Source: Nymphaea colorata
Taxonomy: Eukaryota; Streptophyta; Magnoliopsida; Nymphaeales; Nymphaeaceae
Reading direction: 5' to 3'
DNA: 64,000 nt
Assembly: GCF_008831285.2 (NCBI RefSeq)
Contig: NC_045149.1
Span: 18,739,035 to 18,803,034 of the forward strand
Below the pieces are notes generated by a model. It did not search any database and was not told the DNA's origin. It worked only from the letters and a program-made list of their open reading frames with translations. The position numbers and the translations under genes were made by a program. Of this stretch, positions 50,701 through 62,299 are shown piece by piece. Each line of letters starts with the position of its first letter. The stretch's first letter is position 1.

Positions 50701-52457
50701 GAGCCCTACTCTGATATGCATTGTGGTGCAATCATAGGTAAGCCTTTTAGTTCCTCCCCATAATGGTAACATAGTTGAACTTTGGAGGCAGTAACCAATC
50801 TCAGCATAGTTTGTTACCACAAATTCTTCATGTTGACAGTAAAGTGTCCCTAGCATGTTTCTTGCTTAGTTTGGGAACTTCAGATTTGTTTTTGAAAATT
50901 TCGAAGTTCTTCCACACAAACATGTGCCAAGTACCTGAGGAAAACCTCCTAAGAAAAACCGAAAAACTATATTTGTGATTACCATGTCTGAACTGAAGAG
51001 TGGATGTCAAATGCATGTGTGCCAAGTACCTGAGGAAAACCTCCTAAGAAAAACCTAAAAACTATATTTGTGATTACCATGTCTGAACTGAAGAGTGGAT
51101 GTCAAATGCATGTGGATTATTTGCCGCCATATGGTGATATGAATGAAGCCATTATGAGATGGCAGTAAATTGAAGTGAAGTGGTTCATCCAATGTTATAA
51201 AAGGCATAGCGTATCGCGTATTGGTCGGACTGACCTATACGCCATATCATAATGTATCGCAAACGTAGCGTAGCATATCGTAAAATTAATTTTATAATTA
51301 AAAAAAATATTTAAAAAATAGAAAAAATAGAGAAAAATCTGAAAAAATAAACAGAAAATTAGAAATCAAGAAAAATGTATTCAAATATAAAAAAAATCAT
51401 CATATATAAGGAACATTCATGTGTATCAAGAACACATTTAAAAATAAGAAATCAGAGATTCAAAGTAACATAATAAGCATCCTTCACAATTTTAAACTTG
51501 AAAATTTTATAGAATCTTAGGACCTAGAGTCTTAGGACTTAGATTACATCACAATTTCATAAGTTCAAAACATATAGTTTTCATCTTTCATGATTTAATG
51601 ATAATATCTCCCCAAATCGATGAATCCTCGGTTATTTTTTATGAAAATGGGCAAAATCTCTTGCTCCCATGTCTCTTGAAGTCTTTAAATACAAGAAGAA
51701 AGAGAGGAAGGAGTGTTTAAACTTTAAAAATTCAAGAATTTTGTGTTTTTCTCTGTATCGTACGATACAGACAATATGCTTACCTATACGATACGTATCG
51801 TACGATACGGATAACATTGGGTTCATTTGTCTTTAGCATATCGCATATTTCTTAATCAATCATTCATCATTTTGCGTTGATATACAAAATCATTGACCAA
51901 ATCCACAAATGGCCTCTGTTACTGCATTAGATTCATTCAGTTTGGGGCTTCCAGTCTTGATTGCCATTGATCAGCCATGTGTTCAGCCTACCATGGTGTT
52001 CCAGTATGGCGGAAGAATGAACTCCCTTCATAGACAAGACATCCAAATTGTTGAAACTACAAAATTCTTCATTGATTGCATTACATAGTAATAAATCCCA
52101 TTTGGTGATGGATATAACTATAGCTGCATCTTCATTAGAAACTGAAACTGTCTTTCAAATATCGGAGATCCTGGTAATGTGTGATTCATCTTGTATAACT
52201 AACAGGCGATCATCCGAGCTTCTATCCTAACCCTAACGATGTTTTGGTATTACACATTTGAAGGGGGGATTTTGAACAACACTCTTCGGCCTGCAGTTCC
52301 AGATTGGTGTGAACCAGAATGGAGAAAACTTATGGAAGAATGCTGGTCACCAGAGCCAGGATCTCGTCCTTCATTCAAAGAGATAACATGCCGTCTGCGA
52401 ACAATGGCAGCAGCTCTTCAGGGTAAAGGATCCAATGTTTATAATCCAGCAAAATAA
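44735..52457 (+). CDS. PB1-domain Raf-like protein kinase (plant B-group MAP3K-like), complete, 8 coding exons, 1411 aa
   Basis: Probable cytosolic serine/threonine kinase in stress or hormone signalling. Exons: 44735-48025, 48130-48204, 48504-48656, 49239-49402, 49472-49619, 50318-50440, 50650-50737, 52264-52457, with GT-AG borders throughout, 4236 nt. A PB1 domain lies at about residues 168-265 (starts [11 protein letters not shown], acidic [15 protein letters not shown]). A long, poorly conserved linker, nearly all in exon 1, leads to a C-terminal kinase. The glycine loop is [11 protein letters not shown] (1136-1146), the lysine is VAIK (K1156), the catalytic loop is HFDLKCDN (D1258) with F in place of the usual R, then DFG (1280-1282) and APE (1304-1306). 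HFDLK is normal for this plant Raf subgroup, closest to the PB1-bearing B4 type. The acceptor at 52263 restores [12 protein letters not shown]. An acceptor near 44707 suggests a leader intron. Confidence 0.94.
50923..51112. repeat. 95-bp direct tandem duplication
   Basis: TGTGCCAAGTACCTGAGG starts at 50923 and again at 51018. The two copies differ by very few bases, so the duplication is recent. It lies in the last kinase intron. Confidence 0.9.
51189..51820. mobile_element. 632-bp MITE-like element with TIRs and target duplication
   Basis: The terminal inverted repeats start CCAATGTTAT and end ATAACATTGG. The direct repeat GTTCAT flanks it (51183-51188 and 51821-51826). Both subterminal regions carry GTATCG/CGATAC words, including GTATCGTACGATAC on the right. 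The interior is AT-rich with no transposase frame. Superfamily is uncertain: the duplication reads as 6 to 8 bp depending on where the TIR is taken to start. Confidence 0.75.
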
Positions 52458-53103
52458 GAAGGCTGCAGCTTCCAGACTAAAGACACTTGAACAACCAACA
52501 GCCATGGACAGGCTAGCTCAAGAAGGCAAGACTGCTAGGACAACTTTGGAAGAATATATGCATGTTCCACGTACTATTCTTTCTTCCAGAATTAATAATG
52601 AAGTCTTCAGATTCATTCGTTTTCTTTGTTAACATTAAATGTGTGAATTGTCATATACAAAACACAACGCTTAAGTTCCTATTAAATTAAATGCCACTTG
52701 TAAATAGCAGGCTAATGAACTTCCATTCACGAATCAAAATGTGTATCTTGGCAGTTCTGAGAAAATTCTTTTTAGACAAGCGTTTGGCACATCTGCATGA
52801 ACCTTGAAGCTAGAACTCAATCAAGTGAAGAAATTTTGAAGTGTTCCCATTAACTCGGGAAAATATTCTTTAACATTGTTGTGTGGAATTTTCCATGCTA
52901 AAATAGACAATTCCATCTTGTTCATTTTTTTTTAAAAGCAAGGGTGCCAGTTGTCTAGCCATTGGAAAAAATTTCCATCTGGTTGTACACTACTCGAACA
53001 AAATCATCCGATCGTTTAAACTTTTGGAGGGTGTCTGATAAGAATGTTGTGGCCTTGAAACACATGTTAGTACAACACATTTCAAACACATTTATGTTCT
53101 TAC
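52458..53103. other. Kinase 3' region and intergenic
   Basis: Probable kinase 3' UTR for the first few hundred bases, converging on the minus-strand genes. Nothing else recognised. Confidence 0.5.
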
Positions 53104-53291
53104 CCTGTCAAGTTCACTGACTACATAATATAGTGCCTTTGGATCCGCAAATTTGTCAACGAGGCCACACATTGACTCATATTTGTAAGCTGGAGCCCCT
53201 CTTTGTCTAAAGTTTCTTTCAAGGATATGAAGCAGTTTTGAAAACATATCGTGAAGCTTGGTTGCTTGAATATCATCCGCAAAGATGGCTT
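53104..53291 (-). pseudogene. Orphan exon-like block, 62 codons, family not recognised
   Basis: On minus a good acceptor (CTCCTTTAG) and donor (AGG then GTAAGA) enclose 188 nt with an uninterrupted frame. It reads AIFADDIQATKLHDMF and ends ALYYVVSELDR. The composition is protein-like (amphipathic, Leu/Lys/Asp-rich). No partner exons are visible on either side. It lies 416 bp beyond the exonuclease stop, and its phase (two leading bases) does not fit any phase-0 donor of that gene. I call it a probable captured or relic exon; an exon of an unseen gene is also possible. Confidence 0.45.
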
Positions 53292-53706
53292 CTAAAGGAG
53301 GCAACGTTAATTTTCACTTTTCCCACCAGAACGTCTTCTGTAAATGAATGACTGCATGTATATATGAAATCCCCTTTCTGTGAATTAGCACACTATGATG
53401 CATACAACGGAAACTTAGAGCTGTATGGAACAGAAATATGCTTGCCATTTCGATTGAACGAAAAGGGACATTAACAACATTAATCACAAGCAGTGAATTG
53501 CTTAAGGCAGGTTGGGGTTAGACAGAAACCCCCCACCCCCAATAAAAATACCCCAAGCGTCGAACTTCTTACTGCTTCAACTTGAAGACACAAAGTTCAA
53601 CCTCTACCGGTCTAGCCCAGTGTACGGAGCTCTTGTTGGCAATCAACTGCACAATTTCAAGATTATATATTGCAGTTGATCGTTATAAAAATTTACCATG
53701 TCCCCT

Positions 53707-55994
53707 TCAGTCAGTATTGGAAGCCTCAGATGCATCTGGAAAGCAATGCAGTACCTGCGTGGACAACGAGAATCATAAGAAAGAAAGTTTAGACACTGGA
53801 AATTTGCAAGGATCTACACAAGCTGATGGTCTCAATACTCACCTGATGTAGGTACCAAGAAGCATAAGCATCAGTAGCAGCATAGTGGAGCTGATCCTTT
53901 GATAAAACGTCAGCTTCCCAATTTCCCAGTCTGATTTTTTTAGGCTTGTCCAACTGCAAAACATAAAAACACCATTTACCTCTTGGAAAAATTAACATTG
54001 AAAAAGAATATTATGGCAACCTCCAAAGGCAGTGTAGCAGATTTTCAATTGAAGCATAAATCATGTTTTCATAAAGTTACTGCTGAATGCAATTGAAACA
54101 TTACGGAAACCTCTTTGCATATAAGCACTTCAACTAGAGATCCAAGACTCCATTTTCTGGGAGCTCCACCAAACTTGCGGTTTGCAAGACCAGACAGATC
54201 TTCTAAACCTTTAACTCGAACACCATAATCATTTAGAATCTTTGATGCATCATTTGCTATGGCAACGCCAACCTACAGAGTGTGAAACCACAAAATTACC
54301 GCTGCATCTTTCAATGGATCAAGAGTCAGGAAACTAACTGTAATACAAATTCTGTTTTACCTTTGGTATTGTTTCATCCTCCAATAGAGATTGTAAAATA
54401 GCAGGAATTCCAGAATGGATCACATGCATCACAAAACACTGGGCAGTATCCACACATATTTGTAGAACAGCTGCTCTTCTTTGTGTAGCCCCTGAACATA
54501 CCAAGTGTTACTCAATAGTTCCACATTCTAGAATCCATAGACCGCTTTAAGTTTCTAAAACAACTTGGCGTTTGTCACTATTAACGTCAATTTAAAGCCG
54601 TTTTGACTGAGAGAGACAGAATCAAAACTACAGATCAGAGCTCATTGTATAGGACCAATCTAATAGGAGCTGTAACATAGGGCCCCTTTCAGTGATTGGG
54701 GAGCAAAACGTATTTCATATTTGACAGAAGAAGAAAAACATGGTTTGTAAAACAAATATCAGCTAAAATAGAACGAGGACATGGCAAACATTTGAAATAG
54801 ATCCTCAGTTGACGACCACTAAAAGAGTATCTTACTATCTTATGAATCCAACTTGGTTATAAGAGCATCGCCTACAATCTGTTCTTTTATTTTTTCATGG
54901 CAATGCTTTTTCCGTTTTAAAGAGTGACCCCCAAAAAAAAAATCATGAGAAAAGAAAGTAGTATTCGGCTTCAGGATATTCACATGGACGACATACCTCT
55001 CCTGAATGTTGGTCTCCACTCAATGTCTAATCCCATGGATATTTCAGGCGCGCCCTGCCTCTTTGCACTAATTATGTCGGAAAGTTCTTTTGCAGCATTT
55101 TCTGCATCGATAACCGTTCTGCTATACACGATACGGCCAGAAAAACTCATGCTAGGATACTTCATCTTTGTAGGCGCTGCAAAAAATCAAGCTCTGCCTT
55201 CAGAGACGGATTTGATAATTATGTATTATGCACCAATCAACTAAAGACTAAAGACGACAATCGAAACCTTTAACCAACAATCTTCCTGATGGCCAGTCCC
55301 CTCTCTTTCCCGCTGATGAGAACACATGAGAAAGAATGGTAAACGAAATGGAAACAAGAATATAGGAAGTAAACCAATTAAACTTCCTCCATCTAACACC
55401 GAAAGCCTAGTGGCAAACGAGACGTCCACGAATGGAAACATTAAAATTAAAGAATAAAATAAAAACGAAACGATAATGCAGTCAATTGGTAGCATGGTTC
55501 ATGAGATCTCCGCGGCATCATTTCAATAGCATTGCTACAAGCCTTCACGAAAAACGTGGAACCAGATCAAATCCATGCTGCTGAACTGCTCGGGATTGTT
55601 GCCAAATTTTGAAAATGAAGGAAACGGCCGTTCATCCTTAAAACAGAGAATTACCACGGCAAGAAGAAGGAACCATCTGCCACGTCTCGTTTCTAGGGCT
55701 AGAATCCGCAGCCATCGATCTCGTGGTCCTTCTTCCCTGCTCCCCACCCACAGAGGGACCTCCTGGCGAGCTGAGACCAGAATCGGGCACGATCCGACGA
55801 CTTCTAAGAGACGAGATCGCGCTCCAATCAGGTAAACGCCGGCGATCGGTGCCACCCTCGTTGCCGGAGACCGTCTTCCTCTTTCTAGAGGAGCAACTCT
55901 CTTGGACCCCGAACGCAGCTTCGATTGCATCGAGCTCTTTCTGATCGAGGCTTTCGACTTCTGGAGGATTAGGAATCGCAGATCTTTTCCCCAT
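53707..55994 (-). CDS. Werner-type 3'-5' exonuclease (DEDDy, RNase D-like), complete, 6 exons, 323 aa
   Basis: Removes nucleotides from 3' ends, probably nuclear. Minus-strand exons in order: 55994-55655, 55176-54997, 54491-54361, 54272-54111, 53953-53843, 53754-53707, all GT-AG, 972 nt. The start is the ATG at 55994: the frame stays open upstream into a GA microsatellite, but has only a GTG there. Residues 1-113 are a variable, basic tail. Exo I is GLDIEW (D164, E166), Exo II is VGVAIANDAS (D225), and Exo III is HYAATDAYASW (Y295, D299), so the DEDDy set is complete. GNWEADVLSKDQL before Exo III is typical of plant Werner-like exonucleases. There is no helicase domain, as usual in plants, where exonuclease and helicase are separate proteins. 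The plus-strand kinase converges on it from the left. Confidence 0.94.
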
Positions 55995-56050
55995 TCGCCC
56001 TCCCTCAGTCTCTCTGTCTCTCTCTCTCTCTGTCTCTCTCTCTCTCTCTC
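55995..56050. repeat. GA/CT microsatellite in the exonuclease 5' leader
   Basis: An interrupted CT run at about 56007-56050 on plus, which is GA on the gene's sense strand, right upstream of the start codon. It reads in frame as Arg-Glu repeats but has no ATG. Confidence 0.85.
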
Positions 56051-57309
56051 CCACTTACACAGAGTTCGCGCGCGCGGGCTCTTAAATGAAGGAATAGGCG
56101 AATCGCTGCGCCATTCGAAATACCTGGCGGGAAAATCTTCGAACTGTGAAATTGAACAACATAAATTAACGGCCTGAAGTTGAACGTTTATTTTAGAGCA
56201 CTACGAGAAGAAACCATTTCCTCGACGTCTATTTCAGAGCGTTACGGGAGGAACAATTTCCTTTAGGTTGCGTTCCATTCTTTATCGATCTTAGATTAGA
56301 TTCAAGGGAATTTGAAATTCATAGTAGCTGAATCCACCTCTCAACGTGAATCTCAAATTCGGGAGAGTAATGATTCGGAAGATTCCTTGATGGTTGTAGG
56401 TGCTGCTCACAATCGACATGCAAGAATGGTCTACTGCTTGAGCCGAGTGCTCACTGGACCCGAGCTACCGTACCCTCCAGTCGATGGAATGTTAAAAAAA
56501 CATGGTTCAGGCAGAGGCAACCTGAAGTAAAAAAACCGTACGTAATAACACATTAAAGTAGATCGACCTGGATTTTAAATATAAAGTCGCAGTTCTCCCG
56601 GTGCAGTTTGGCTTACCCCCTCGAACTTGGCATTTATGAGTATATAAAGATCTTCGCAAGTTGCCAATAGAAATTTCATCGAGATTCAAATCTCAAACCC
56701 CATTCATCTCGACTTGTTTGTTTCTTCTATCATCAGGCAAGGCTTGAAGCGTGCAGACATATGCGTATTGGAGCAGATTGTGTCATTACCGTAAGAAGCC
56801 ACACATCTCACACACAATGAGGCAGTAAAAGAGCAAGTGGTGGTCTTTTTTAGAGGAGAAAAAGACGGAGAACAGAGAAACAGTAGATGACGGATGAGCA
56901 AAACCTTGGGCACTATAGGCCTTCTAAAAATAAATAATGCATTGCTGCCGAGTATTTACAATGATCTTCTTGGGAGGACAATGAAGGGCCTCGCATCGTT
57001 TATATTCCATCACAAATGCAACCCGTAGATCAAACCAGTTAACAACCAACGCCTTCAGTTATCGTTTAATGCATGTCACTGATCAGCTGATGGATACAAC
57101 TCTGAGATTCTTTGCCAAGACGATGGTGCATTGGTGTTGGTGACGGCAGACAACGGACAACTCCAGCAAAAAAACATGAGTCGGCCGTTTCTCCGCTTTC
57201 CACTGATTGCCTCTCCTCCCACTGTGACTTTGTATGTAATTGATATACATTGCCCACAGGCTCACGAGGTATTTCTTGAAAAGCTTATTGATAATGTACA
57301 ACAGCAGAC
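56051..57309. other. Intergenic between the exonuclease promoter and the DENN gene 3' end
   Basis: About 1.26 kb holding the upstream region of the exonuclease gene and the 3' UTR of the DENN gene, both on minus. No coding gene recognised. Confidence 0.55.
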
Positions 57310-60300
57310 TCAAGGTTGTTCATTTTCGTAGCTTGACAGCCGAGAGTCTGATAGAACAGAGAAGAGCTGTGTGTCTACAAAATGCTGGAACGAACAATAA
57401 ACCAAATTTAGAAGGGAAAGAACACTTTACATTTAAGAATGGCACTCACCACTGAAGAGGGATGAGCGTTCAATCATACTAAGATTTAAATGCAACTGAA
57501 AAATAGATCAGTAAACAAGCATTTTTCAAACGATGAAAGTTCCACATGCATTCTGAATGACGCAAGGCACGCCCTGAAAGTTCCACAAATGTGCAGGGAT
57601 GTCGACCCCAGAACAAATTACTATAAGTGAACAGAAAAACTGCGAACTATTTAAATTATGTACATAACATGAGCAGAAAAGATGTGGAAGTACAACAAAC
57701 AGAAGGCAATTTTGAATATATAGAGCAAAAATTATGCGAGATTACCTTAACAAAAGGCCGGTCCTTCATGGGGAAAGAATCAATAAAACTTTCCTTGAGG
57801 AGAAGAGACACCTGATGGGAAGGAAAACATTATTATCAGTGAGGGAATCAAAAGCATATAGAAAAAATTAAAGACTATTTGAGATTTACAAATCCTGCAA
57901 ATACTAAAAATTTGTACTAACCCTGTCATTGTTTGATTGTACACTTGTTATAGTATAATACCGCAAGTTTGAACAAAGTGATTCCATGTAGCGGCGCATA
58001 ACATTCAAGAACTGCACAGCAGCTTCAGCCTGCAAGGAGAAGGTCATGACACAAATCAGAAAAAAGGAAATGACATGAAGTAAAGTGACAACCAAAAAAG
58101 AATCTGAACGAAAAAAAGAAAGCAATTTTGACATCTTTATAATACATTAACCTTTCAGCATGAATCAGAATTAGGAGTAACCTTTCAGCATGGACCAGAA
58201 TCTGCTAGGGGTGGGCATCAAGCCACGCAGGCCAGATTCGGACAGTCGGACCCCAGCCCAGGTCAGGACCCAGTTTATTTTTAATTTAAAAAATTAAATA
58301 TATTATAATATATAAATAAAAATATAATTAAAATTAATTAAAAATTATCAGGCCCGGGCCCAAGCCCGACCCCATTTGACCTCAGGCCCGAGGCCATTGT
58401 CATGGCCTGAGCCAGGCCCCCAGAAGACCGGTGGGCCCCCAGCCCAACATCCACACTTGGATCAGATCAGGCAGATGAAAATAAGGCAGATTGCAACAAC
58501 ATAATCATAAGACGAAACACTGTTACCAGCACAGGGTACGTGCAGAGACTTGGAGAACAACAATTGCCAAAACCTTAGTTAGAATGCCTATGGATATTTC
58601 CCAAAGTTAGGCAGAAAATTTATCCCAAATGCTCACTTGAAGCAAGTTTTATAGCAGGTCTCGTTGAAAAGCTATTAAGAACAAATTCTGGGAACCAAAG
58701 TGCTCTCCAAAATGTAACATTTCCTTGCACAACATAGATGATAACAGTTCCAGTAAGTGTAAGAAGCCAATGGTACCTGCACTTCATTGCACTTGCACAC
58801 AGGGTGCCTTTTAGCAATGTTATTCTCAGATGCAAGCTTTGCATGGATTGGAGTTAACTCAGCAATCAGTTCACGCTGTCGAGGGAGAGTTGGTAAGGAG
58901 CCCATCTTAACCTAGAATATGCAAAACATAACCAGCAAAAAAATTAAGATACTTCTCAATAATAAACAAATCAGAAAATATTAAATTTAACAGACCTGAT
59001 TCTTCTGCACATTGACACATACGAAATTTGAGGTTTTGAGCTTCATCTCAGAAGGCTTATGTTGTATGCCCACCTGAAAATCACCAAAAAAAGATTCAAA
59101 TCAACAATGAATATAACACGTAACAGAAAAACATGCCATGCAGATAGTCAAACGCAGACCATGAAGACACTAATGAACAATTAAATGGCAGACACTTAAC
59201 CGTCAACATATGAGGCTCATGTACCAAGGAACCACAAACACACAAACGCACCAAACATGTTACATGAATGAGAAAAGTGGAATTGGAATCTTAGTCATAA
59301 CCCACCATTAAATAAGAACTAAGTTTGACCAGATCAAAGCTGCTGGTGCAGTCAAGCAAGAAATGGCTGTCTAACAGGCAATCATGTTTTCCATCACAAG
59401 CACTGTTCTCTGTGAACCCAAAGCAAGGTGTACCAGCTGGGGTCAAGAAGGCAAAACCAAGGGGCTACGCTGCTTCTCCAAACAGGGTCTGCATATGGGC
59501 ATCCCTTTGACTGGTTGTATAGTAGGTTCCACAAATATATATATATATATCGTCTCAGTTTTCTGGCTTAGTTATATCGATCAAGCATTTTAAGTGCCCA
59601 GCAGGCTAGCACAAGGAAGGGGGCCGAAAGAAGAAATGTCCTGTGATTTTATATTTTATAACATAAAAAAAGACGAAAATCATCTCCACGTGCACACATG
59701 CACACATACTCTATGCAATATGTTCAAATATTTACCACAAAACCAGGAAACCATCCAAATAGGCAAATACTTATCGTCTGTGGAAATCGATCACATTTTA
59801 AAAGAAAGATTATCTCATTAACTACAATAGAATATGAAAATGAAGACAGATATCTTTCTGATATGTACAACTATATCCGTAAGTACTGAGATGACTTGAT
59901 AAATACAAGGGAGATCCTAAAGCACAGATGATCGTTTAGATGATGCATGTACCATGCTTAATTATCGATTCATTTACCTCGAAAAAGATGCAAACAGCTG
60001 AAATGGTTTAATTCCCTGTTTATTGAGGTGAACAATTATTCTTGGCTTATTGACTACTGAAGTCAACCACTGTAACACCACCCAGACAAAACTCTAGATG
60101 TATGACTAGAGTCAAAAGGCAGGACATGGACAGAGAAAGTTACACGTGAAGCAAAGGAAAGGAAACAGCAACCTAAAAATGTGTTAAGTATGAAGCAAAA
60201 ATTATCGTGTTAAGTATGAAGCAAAAATTATCTAAACATAAAGTAAAAGATTAGATAGCAACAATGGAGGATAGCAGGAGATGGTTTTGGAGTTGAGAGA

Positions 60301-62248
60301 AACGAAAAGAAGGGTTCAGGCAGACAGAAACCAAAGAAGCCTATAACAAATTCATAAAAGGGGAAAAAGAAGAGAGGTCAATCTTTCACTTAAGATCTTC
60401 AACCCTTGAAGTAAATCAACATCAATCTATTCACTACAACACATGCATGATGCAAATAATCCTCAAGAGGGGGTTGGGGTGGGGGGATGTACAAAGATAT
60501 TCCGAACAAAATGGTGAAGGTTTCAGCTAAGGGTTTAATAGCCAACAAAGTTCCAACTGCTGCAGCATTGGCCAAAAAAAAGGCACCTAACTGGAGCACC
60601 GTATCAACATAGACTCTGCACATATGCAAAAATTTTACCACATCGGTTCAAATTTCTCATAAGCAGAAGCATGTATATGCAGATAACATAAAATTCTTGA
60701 CACATTAGTATCACCAGCCATCCAACCACTGCAAATATTAGCAAGTGTTAAGATTTCACATAATTAGAAACATAGTCACAAAAAAACTTTCTCGCGTTTT
60801 AAACAGCGAGTTTTTCTTGGGTATTGGCAAGCTTAAAAATATATACAGAAAAATATGGTACTTTTTTAAAAAAATAAAAAAACTAAAAATTTAAAAAAAA
60901 AAAAAAACAAGCAGTTTGGCATTAAAAACGTGAAAAAAATGAACAAAATGAAAAAACGAGAAAAAAAATCATATTGATGTTTTTTTAAGGTTTAAATGGA
61001 TTTATTTATCGCGTTTTTTTTTTTTTGCTTTTTTTCAAAAAAAAACATGTTTTTTGTGACGATGATTAAAAACAAGTATAGCACATGCAGATAACACAGG
61101 GTTCCTGTCATACTAGCCTCAGCAGCCATCTAAACAACTCAGACTGACCTTTTCTGTAATCCACCACAGGGGAAAGATATGCAGATTAGGATGCTATCCA
61201 TAAATATAATGATCGCAATCATAACATAGGGTCATGGCACAATGATGTTCATGTTATGGTGGTAGGTGAAATAGCTACCGGAGAGTAAGAAGAAGAAGAT
61301 AAGGAAAAACCGAAAAAGAAACAACCTTTCAATACGGTCATTATCATAGACGTAGAACATCACTAAAGTATTATGCATAAAGGTGTTCATGTTAGAGTTC
61401 GTATGAATGATTTGATGCTTGATCTGAATATCATCCCCAAAAAAAAAATCAAATGGAAATCTGTGACTCGATTAACAAGGTTAAGCACATTTTCACCAAA
61501 TTAGTGGCATCACTAACAGATAAGAACCACAACAACCAGCACTCCCAAAATTCCTACTATATTTTGGAGGTATAAAAGAAAACATAATGAACCTAAACAT
61601 GCAATGGTAACAGTAATGCTCAGAAATGATAATATAACCATGTAAGTTCTAAGAGAAAGACTGAATGAAGCAAAACCAGCTCATATGTAAGCAACAAGGC
61701 ATACAGACACAAACAAGCATAAAATAGTTTTCCACTTAACATACTTCTGCCACAACTCATACAAGTTATATTTCAAACCACACTATCAGGAAATTATTTC
61801 CACAAGAAAGATCCTCAAACTCACAATGAATGGAACCGGAGCATCCAGAAAATCAAGCATCTTCCTTGGTAGAACCTATAAGACCAAAAGCGTCTAGAAT
61901 TAATCTGTATTCAATAAGCTCGTCAACTGAAAAACTCATCATACTCCAAGAGAAACAAAGTATGCAACACCAAAACAAGGAAATGATGAATTAGCATTAG
62001 ATAAGTGCTTCAGCAGGCAAAGCACAATGCTTGCCTAAAGTTCTAGCATAATGCACCACATCATGTCGACTTAAATTCCATTGCAAAAAGGCAAGAATTC
62101 AAATTCCCATGTCAAGAAGGAAACCAAAAGTTTCTACTATTAAAATAAAATGTGCACACTGATTCATCGTAAATGAAGAATAAATCAAGAACATAAAAAA
62201 GTACAAGAATAAACTAAAAAAATAAACAAAACTCAAAGCCGACAATAC

Positions 62249-62299
<51 letters not shown>

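Larger units (their letters stand above)
50738..52263 (+). other. Last intron of the kinase gene (1526 bp), carrying insertions
   Basis: Holds a 95-bp tandem duplication (50923-51112) and a TIR element (51189-51820), so it is far longer than would be expected from the other introns of this gene. Confidence 0.8.

Noticed and set aside
55575-55944. Plus-strand frames over the first exonuclease exon
   Set aside because: Antisense shadows of the real minus-strand exon 1.
55995-56054. N-terminal Arg-Glu extension of the exonuclease
   Set aside because: The in-frame upstream codon is GTG, not ATG, and the sequence is a GA microsatellite. The ATG at 55994 is the better start.
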